From Hyperoplus lanceolatus (Eukaryota > Chordata > Actinopteri > Uranoscopiformes > Ammodytidae), in the NCBI GenBank assembly GCA_026929865.2, contig CM049397.1:27828198-27892197 (forward strand): a stretch of 64,000 nucleotides of DNA. The letters run 5' to 3'. Both the position numbers and the translations under genes were made by a program. Positions 56,557 through 64,000 of this stretch are shown here, piece by piece. Every line of letters begins with the position of its first letter. Positions within the stretch are counted from its first letter, which is position 1. The notes below the pieces were generated by a model that did no database searches, was not told where the DNA came from, and saw nothing but the letters and a program-made list of their open reading frames with translations.

Positions 56557-56819
56557 TCATTGTGCATGTAGCCACAGTACTGTATTTAGAGATGACAGCT
56601 TTCAGTCAATCTCTACCAGTTCTCCAATATTTCAAAATGCCTACAATTATGTTCCAGCCAATTATGACTGGTACGTGTTGGATGCCACTCCAACGGATAT
56701 GATGATACAGTATGTCTGCTTCTGGGTAACTTTATAATCAGACTGAATTGCCAGTTTGCTTTCATCTCATTCAGCCTGACATCATGTTCATTAAATTATT
56801 TTTTTTTTTTTTGTCATTT

Positions 56820-57150
56820 TCAGCTGACACAGAAGCTATAGTGGTTGCAAACTGAAACGGTGCCCGTTCGGGACGTGCCTGTGCCACTTGTATTTTGATG
56901 TGAGTCTATCTGCACTTTTACGGTAGCGGCGCACTCGTCACCCTTTTTGGTCACTACAAGCAACGATACAGTAACAGGACAGATCGACACGCTTGAAAGT
57001 GTGACTGTCTTGACTGTGGTGTTAAGATTGTCTGCAGAACCACTGATCCACACAACTTGACTTTTAGCATTGCTGCCCCTCTGGTCCTCCCAGCACCTGA
57101 CAAGTGGGAAGTAGATCAGATGAATGGAAAAAAGACAGATGGACTACACA
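56820..57150 (-). other. minus-strand open frame, possible exon or retrocopy
   Basis: About 110 codons open on the minus strand, from an acceptor-like ctctctgtgtag to a TGA stop. Text includes FPLVRCWEDQRGSNAKSQVV and TVSLLVVTKKGDECAATVKV. Soon after the stop comes an A run of about 14 (56798-56812 on the + strand as T). Composition is protein-like, but I recognise no family and no second exon. Confidence 0.25.
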
Positions 57151-59639
57151 GAGAGGTCTTCTTTCATAGTTTGATTAACAAATGGTTATTCATATTTAAT
57201 TAACTGTTTATGCTTATTTCCCCCCAAAAAATGTAGGCATATTGTATTTAATTGTATTTTGCTTCATACATTTGACAGTCCATTCAGCAAATTGTGACTG
57301 TAAACATTAGCAAAGAAAGGAATCAGAGATGCACTGGTTATCTGCCCTGTCACACAGACACAGCCGTGACCTGCTCCACTGATGGTGAATGAGACACAGA
57401 CTGTGTAAACACATATCTGCTCAGAAAAGGGCATCGACCCAAGCTGATGTGTCGCTGACGCCCTATTTGTCAGAGTCTTTAGCAGGCTAACCTTTCAGAA
57501 AGCAAAGTTATTGATATTGGCACTCAATAGCACAACGGCTACATCTGTTTCCATTCAAACACACGTTAACATTCTTGGGAATCTATATGTGAGTTTTACT
57601 ATAATAAAATTGTTGTGTACTCAAATGCATTTATTTCTTTCTCCGTTTTACATTCCCTACATTAGGGCTGTAGAACAGGACTCTTCCTGTCTTTATGTCA
57701 TTCTACCTGGTTTCAAAAAAAGAAAATAACATTGTATTCATAAGTTACACTGTCGAATGTGTTTGCAATTAGAGTAGACTTTGAGTCAACTTGTTCTTGG
57801 ATAAATTATCTCATGGGTTAGATTTTAGTGACAAGGTGATTATCTGCTTTGCTTGCTGTTTCAAAACAAATGACCTTTCTCTGAATAAGCTGTGTATGTG
57901 TGAGCGTGCAGGAGAGAAAGAGAGAAAGAGAATTTACTTCTAAGAGTCATATTTGCATTATATTTGTTTTTATTTTAAACTAAAATGTCAAGTGAAACAT
58001 TATTGTTTTTGAAAAGGACACACACAAGCACTCCACCATAATCACCTTAAATATGATGGTTTTCAGACACACTCACACACATACCCCGCCCACACACACA
58101 CACACACACAAACTACTTAATACATTTCCTCAGCATTCTTCTATGGTACCCCCACATTTCAGCAGTAGTCTATGCTACCCCAAATCTTCATTCCTAAATC
58201 CAAAATGGAAATGCAACTGAACAAGCTGAGGCTAGAGGAGAAGCAAGTGTAGCTTTTAAAGTGAGAGGAAAGTATAAGGAAGGTGCGTCAGTCTCCAGTA
58301 GTTGAGACGAGAGGACGAGCGGAAAAAGTGCTGAGAACAAATGATAGAGGAGCGGGTATAGGGAAAATCAGCAATAAAAGACAAGCGCAAGCCGCAAAGA
58401 GCTGAAGAATGTCTTGTCAATGAAAAGGGGCAGGCTTGAATAAAAATAGCAGATGAGAGCATTGTAGCAGGCATAATATTGTAAAGCAGAGGAGCAGAAG
58501 GACCAGACTACTGTAAGTTAATTTGGTCTATGTGGTCTGAATGAGGTGTGAAGCTGTTTTTTGCCATTTGACAGAATCAAGTGAGAGTGAGAGACATTTT
58601 GGGTTCTATGAAGGACTTGATTGGCCAGAAATGTTCCGACAGACTTTTTGAAGCACAACATTGCACAATAACATAGAGAAGTGCACAATACCCATACATT
58701 TATTTTCTATTTTATTTTATTTCATTTCATTTTGTGTTTGTTTATTTGTCTATGCCTGGATGTGTGTGCATTTATGGGAGTTTGATGTTTGAACCTAAAT
58801 GACGTCTTGAATAACATGAAAAAGCATCAATATGCAACGTGTGCATTTTGTGTATGTAAGTTTTAGGTGTGTGATTATGCGCATTCCCAAACCTACAATG
58901 TTGCAGCATTTTTGGATGTCTTCCATCCATGTGTTTTGTGTATTTTCCGTGTGTGTGTGTGTGTGTGTGTATTTTCACAAGCGGGTTAATGGGGATAACG
59001 GCTCTCCACAGTGATGGAATATTGATGGGACATAAACATGACGTCCTCAGACTACAGTGCCCTGGAGGCCCATACAACATGAGAAGGCTCTTACATTACA
59101 ACTCACCAACAACAGCAGCAGTCATTTACCCCATGCTACCACCTAACAGCTGACACACACAGCCTCCGTTAAAACATACATTGCATTCTTGGATGTAGTT
59201 TTTTAAATAGACTTATGCCTATCCACTACATAATTTAATAATCAAAACACACATACAAAAAGATTTTTGGTAAGTATACTGTACATTATGCCTTATGAAG
59301 GTTATACAAGAAAAACTATGTTTTCTCTATGTAATGGAATTTTAGTAGTGTTAGTCGGTGTGCAGTCTGCAGTTATCATTTCTATACTGTAATATAATAC
59401 ATCACAACCCACGCTCACTGGTCTTTGATGGCAAACACTAATTATCTTGATAAAGAGGTTGAAGTATATAAAGACACCACAGGGGTTAATGTTAAAGTGT
59501 ATATTCAGCTTTGTGTGCGTACATGCATTTGTCTATACTGTGTGTGACAGAATCAAATGGTGTATAATAACAGTATGCTGGTATGGAGAACATGTAATCT
59601 AAAGCAAATTAATTATTATTATTATTATAATAATTGATA
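57151..59639. other. intergenic, nothing recognised
   Basis: It has short CA/GT tracts at 58090-58110 and 58951-58970. No gene or transposon seen. Confidence 0.5.
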
Positions 59640-60202
59640 GGTAGCGTATATATTCTCAGAGACTGTAAAAATAAGTATTATGTTAAGTTGTTAGAAACAA
59701 ATGCAAATCAACCCAAAAAATTGTGGGACATAGTAAATACAGTGTTAAGAAATGACAGCAGAATACATAATTATCCTCAGTATTTCCATGAAAATAACGT
59801 TAAGTTTGAATGCATGAACACTGCGGTAAATAAACTAAATTCATTTTTTGTTAATATTGGACCTAATTTAGCAAAAGGGATCTGTGAGAAGAGTGTAGGG
59901 GAGTCTAGCGAAAATGAAGCGTCTCTTCAACACTCCATGTTTTTGAAGCCAGTCGAGGCCAACGACATAAGGGAGATATTGTTCGGAATGAAAACAAAGA
60001 CCTCTAGAGACGTGCTTGGGTTTCACATGAAAGTAATCAAATCAGTGCAAGAATATATTATTAAACCCCTAACACACCTCTTTAACCTATCTTTTCAAAC
60101 AGGATTTTTTCCTTCTAACATGAAAGTAGCTAAGGTTATACCATTACATAAGAATGGTGATGAACATTCATTTACTAATTATAGACCAGTCTCACTTTTA
60201 AC

Positions 60203-61824
60203 TAGGGTTGCAAAGGGGTGGAAAGTTTCCGGTAAATTACCGGAAAGTTTCCGGAAACTTTCCACGGGAACTTTCGCTCGGGAATTTTGGGAATATTCAA
60301 AATTGGAAATTATAGGAATTAACTAAATGGCGGTAACTTAAATGATTTTTTTTTTCATACAAACATAAATCTAAACATTTAAATACTATGTTTGTTCATA
60401 GGCAGACATCCATGCAAAATAATACAATTAAAAAACATTACATTTGAACAGATTTAGGGGAGAGTGGCCTAAGTTGTGCCACTTTTTACTCAAAGTGACT
60501 TTAAAGTGAGGCCTTGACAGTAAAGTCTCCAACTCAAATATATACATATATTTCAGGGTGTTGTGCATCCCCGACAATAAAAACTTTGGATCTGGAATAA
60601 ACTGTTGACGAAATATAGCTTTCGGAAAAAAGTTGTCTTGTGGCACAACTTGCCCCCGGTGTGGTGTAAGTTGTGCCATTGGAGAAAATACCATGGGGTA
60701 AATTGTGCCATTGATATATATCTCATAAACTGTATTGCAAGACACATCCATTACTTACTCCACTTACTTAAAACTCACCTAGGCTCTTTGGCACAAATCA
60801 CCTCAACCCCAGAATTTTGGATAATAAGCATGATGCAGCAGTTTAGGGCTGACATCGTCCTAATTATATAGACACAAAGTGTAGCATACTAAAGCACTAA
60901 AACATGTGTCAAATGTTTTCAAACTTGTCTATAATTGTTCAGACACAATAATCAAAAAACATTGATCATGGAAATTTTACTTTGAAAGGCAAAACACAGT
61001 TTTTTGAGCTTAAATGTGCTTATATCTTATTCCATGTTTCTCCCTTCTTTACAGGATGAGTCAAATGGATGGCTCTTCTTAAATATGTGGTCACATTTCC
61101 AATTTCTTCTATGGTTATCTAGAAACAATGGGTGGCACAAGTTGCCCACTGGCACATCTTAGGCCACTCTCCCCTATTTGTAAGAAGAGCTTTATCAAGT
61201 TTTGATTATTTTATGAACAATCAATAATTTCCCTGAACAACAAAAAGATGCATGTTGAGTAAAATTTTACTAATCTGTCTGACCCATGGGGTCTGACTCC
61301 ACCCATTCAATGAATAAAGTCAAATGCCCCCCATGTGATGGAGGAATGCACAGTGCATGTAGGGGGCGTGGCCTCAGTACCCCTGCAGTAGGATGTGTGC
61401 TATGTGCAATTTGCCTAGTGTACTTGCATAAAATCTGGTTGTTTTAGTCAAGATTATGCTAAAATGTATTGTCCCCAACTATATTTAAAATCACAGTTTA
61501 AGCCTCTGTAAACCTGGTCTAGCAAAAACAAATTTATGATATCAAGTTGGGTGTCTCAATAAACTTTAAAAAACAATCTGATTTGAAATGAAATGTTCAT
61601 AAATATATTAAAACTTTGTGTAAAAAACTGTTTTTACAGTCTAGAACGTTTGTCTGGACTGAAATAACATAGTTGGGTGAATTTAGTGCATTGGGTTGCT
61701 TTAAATTTAGTAAATTCCCGTTTATTCCCGTTAATTCCCAAAATTCCCGTTAATTCCCATAAATTCCCGTTAATTCCCATGGAAAGTTTCCAACTTTGAA
61801 AATTCCCGGAATTTTGCAACCCTA
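60203..61824. mobile_element. hAT-like transposon inserted into the LINE
   Basis: Ends TAGGGTTGCAAAGGGG and (read inward) TAGGGTTGCAAAATTCC; perfect 8-bp duplication CTTTTAAC (60195-60202, 61825-61832). The left subterminal part is built of ggaaagtttcc palindromes, and the right of repeated attcccgttaattccc units (61713-61780). Another inverted-repeat element sits at 60456-61175. No transposase frame recognised. Confidence 0.9.
60456..61175. mobile_element. 720-bp inverted-repeat element nested in the hAT
   Basis: Ends AGGGGAGAGTGGCCTAAGTT and (read inward) AGGGGAGAGTGGCCTAAGAT, with a candidate ATTT duplication (60452-60455, 61176-61179). Internal copies of ttgtgcca recur in both halves. 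The superfamily is unclear. Confidence 0.8.
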
Positions 61825-63365
61825 CTTTTAACACAATTTTCTAAAATTCTGGAAAAGTTATTCAGCAATAGACTTGATGAATTCATTACTAAACATCAAC
61901 TGTATGACAGTCAATTGGGCTTTAGAAAGAATCATTCCACCGCACTGGCCTTGGCTGAATCGGTAGAAATTATTAGTGATGCTATTGATCACAAATTGTA
62001 CTCTATAGGAATTTTCTTAGACCTCAAAAAAGCATTCGACCCTATTAATCATGACATCCTTCTTAATAAACTGGAGAATTATGGCATTCGAGGTTTGGCA
62101 CATGACTGGGTCAGAAGTTATTTACATGAGGAAACAATTTGTGAAATTAGGGGAGTTCACATCGACATGCTTAGATATTGTTTGTGGGGTCCCTCAGGGG
62201 TCAATCTTGGGGCCGAAATTATTCCTGCTTTATATAAATGACATATGTAAAGTGTCAAAAGTCTTAAGGTTAATTTTATTTGCTGACGACACAAACATCT
62301 TCTATTCGGGGAAAGATCTGAATAATATGGTTGAGATCGTAAACATTGAATTGACTAAGTTACATGGGTGGTTAAACCGAAATAAGTTATCACTAAATTT
62401 AGAAAAAAAATAAATTCATGAAGTTTGGCAGGAGAGCATCAGATGTCGCTGTAAAAATCAAGGTAAATGGGATTGAAATTCAAAGGGTCAAGTCCTAGGG
62501 GTAATAATTGACGATAAATTAAGCTGGAAACCACAAGTTAACCATCTCGGGGGCAAAATAGCCAGGAGTATTTCTATACTTTGGAAAGCACAACATTGTT
62601 TCAATCAAAAGGCCTTACTTGTATTATACTGGAGTTTAGTTTCCCCACATCTGCATTACTGTGCTGAAATATGGGGAAACACTTACAAAGGTACATTGCA
62701 CCCGTTGGAGATTCTTCAAAAGAAAGCAATACGAATTATTTACCAAGCCAATTACAGGGCACACACTAATAACTTTTTTATTGAAGGTAGAATTCTCAAA
62801 TTACGTGATGTGGTAAATTACCACACAGTACAAATTATTTACAAGGCTTCAAAAAAAAGCCTTCCTAACAGTTTACAAGTAATGTTTGAAGACGCATGAT
62901 TTAAGAAGAAAAGATAAATTCACTGAGAAAAATATACGGACCACACTTAAATCCTTTTCAATTTCTGTAAATGGTATTAAGCTGTGGAATGGACTTGATG
63001 AAGTTGTCACAGGGAGTTGCAGTTTGCGCAATTTCCAAGCAAATTATGTTTCAAAAATTATTGAAAATTACAGACTAATAACCTGAGCACAATGTCAATG
63101 TCACTTTCATAACAATATTGTAACGAATAATACAGGCCAGCAGACAGATTTATTTTTGAATACTTTTGCAGAAGTGTTTAGACTACCAGTTAAGAAATGG
63201 AACAGGCCAAATACAAGGCCACTTCACACTTTATACACTTGCCATTGTCACATAAAAACTGAACTGTGCTGAACTGATCTTAAAAGCTGAAGCAATTAGT
63301 TTAAAATTGACTGTGTATTCGACTGCAGATTCTTAAAAAAAAATGTACATGTATGTGTATATATA

Positions 63366-63636
63366 CACTCAACAAAAATATAAACGCAACACTTTTGTTT
63401 TTGCTCCCATTTTTCATGAGATGGACTTAAAGATCTAAAATTCATTCCAGATACACAATTGTACCATTTCTCTCAAACATAGTTCACAAATCTGTCTAAA
63501 TGTGTGATAGTGAGCACTTCTGCTTTGCTGAGATAATCCATCCCACCTCACAGGTGTGCCACATCAAGATGCTGATCTGACATCATGATTAGTGCACAGG
63601 TGTGCCTTAGACTGTCCACAATAAAAGGCCACTCTC
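63366..63636. mobile_element. end of a dispersed fish DNA transposon
   Basis: Starts cactcaacaaaaatataaac and runs through gtgatagtgagcacttct, cctcacaggtgtgcc and cacaataaaaggccactct. This sequence is very common in fish genomes as a transposon terminus; I am not sure of the superfamily. Only one end is present, and it abuts the LINE tail directly. Confidence 0.65.
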
Positions 63637-64000
63637 CAAGAAACCGATCTGCTGGTTTGCTCCCCACGGCCCGAGACTGGTTGATGACAGTTGACCTGGA
63701 GAGGCAGCTGAAAATTCCACCACACATCACCCAGACGAGATTGAGACCTGACATCATCTTGGTCTCAGAGGCCACAAAACAACTAGTCTTGCTGGAGCTG
63801 ACAGTTCCGTGGGAGGAGAGGATGGAGGAGGCTCAAGAAAGAAAGAGGGAGAAGTACCAGGAGCTGGTGGAGGATTGTCGGAGAAACAGGTGGAAGACCA
63901 GGTGCATGCCAGTGGAAGTGGGCAGTCGGGGGTTCGCCAGTCATTCCCTGAGCAAAGCCTATGGCACACTGGGAATAACAGGTGCAAACCGAAGAAGAGC
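63637..64000 (+). pseudogene. mobile-element protein C-terminus, PD-(D/E)xK nuclease-like, cut by window edge
   Basis: One open + frame (phase set by 63643 on) reads RSAGLLPTARDWLMTVDLER, then LRPDIILVSEATKQLVLLEL, TVPWEERMEEAQERKREKY, and VEVGSRGFASHSLSKAYG. The pattern RPD-x(n)-E-LTVPWE...K followed by the EVG-RGF block occurs in many fish and invertebrate mobile-element proteins and fits a restriction-like endonuclease fold. No start or end lies in the window. The element type is my inference. Confidence 0.55.

Larger units (their letters stand above)
59640..63086 (+). pseudogene. LINE reverse transcriptase remnant
   Basis: Recognisable blocks: KVIPLHKNGDEHSFTNYRPVSLL (60130-60199, before the insert), LGFRKNHSTALALAE, IGIFLDLKKAFDPINHDILL, GVPQGSILGPKLFLLYIND, LRLILFADDTNIFYSGKDL with the catalytic ADD, LHGWLNRNKLSLNLE, then a C-terminal domain with LGVIIDDKLSW, HYCAEIWGNTY and IKLWNGLDEVV. 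Frame slips occur at about 62125-62135, 62405-62413, 62490 and 62896. Removing the inserted element and one 8-bp duplication rejoins the frame between LL and TQFSKILEK. Confidence 0.88.
59640..63365 (+). mobile_element. Jockey/CR1-group LINE, 5'-truncated, interrupted
   Basis: The reverse transcriptase portion and C-terminus of a non-LTR element run on the + strand, split by a 1.6-kb transposon at 60203-61824. The 3' UTR (63087 to about 63345) is shared with the fragment at 20060-20390 and ends in an A run and a TGTATG/TATA tail. The 5' boundary is approximate and follows an ATT-rich tract. The endonuclease half is missing. Confidence 0.88.

Overview
The window looks like nuclear DNA of a teleost fish. 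It holds a vertebrate TMEM132-family gene split into small exons with GT/AG introns. It is very rich in long CA/TG microsatellites, and its mobile elements are of fish type: an L1/Tx1-like LINE, a Jockey/CR1-like LINE, hAT, Harbinger-like and TTAA elements, and many short non-autonomous elements with inverted ends. I see no bacterial-type genes, operons, rRNA, tRNA or CRISPR arrays. Everything was read by eye; no database search was run.

Positions 46-14880 (+ strand) hold the 3' half of one protein-coding gene, a TMEM132 single-pass membrane protein (paralog unresolved). Nine coding exons join in frame to 602 residues: the end of the extracellular region, one membrane helix and a 211-residue cytoplasmic tail with a stop at 14878-14880. 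The signal peptide, 5' exons and promoter lie to the left of the window. The last intron (7971-14246) is mostly one antisense LINE of about 5.8 kb, with a perfect 13-bp target-site duplication and only a handful of visible lesions. The 3' UTR begins at 14881 and probably runs 1.6-3.8 kb.

From about 18.7 kb to the right edge I find no convincing host gene. The region is intergenic (or intron of something outside the window) and is filled by transposons, many with exact target-site duplications. They include: two 578-bp copies of one family with 9-bp duplications (18.7 and 53.7 kb); a shorter relative with the same signature (21.5 kb); hAT elements at 22.7, 24.6, 28.1 (with a second hAT nested inside) and 37.9 kb; two copies of a hAT-type MITE (39.9 and 44.6 kb); TTAA-flanked MITEs (6.5, 30.2, 36.8, 43.2 kb); a foldback element (31.2 kb); and a Harbinger-like element (49.4 kb).

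The right end (59.6-63.4 kb) is a LINE interrupted by a hAT-like element that itself carries a third inverted-repeat element. It is followed by the end of another DNA transposon and by an open frame, cut by the window edge, that resembles the nuclease-like C-terminus of a fish mobile-element protein. Several AT-rich, non-repetitive stretches look like candidate conserved non-coding elements, but only a cross-species alignment could show that.
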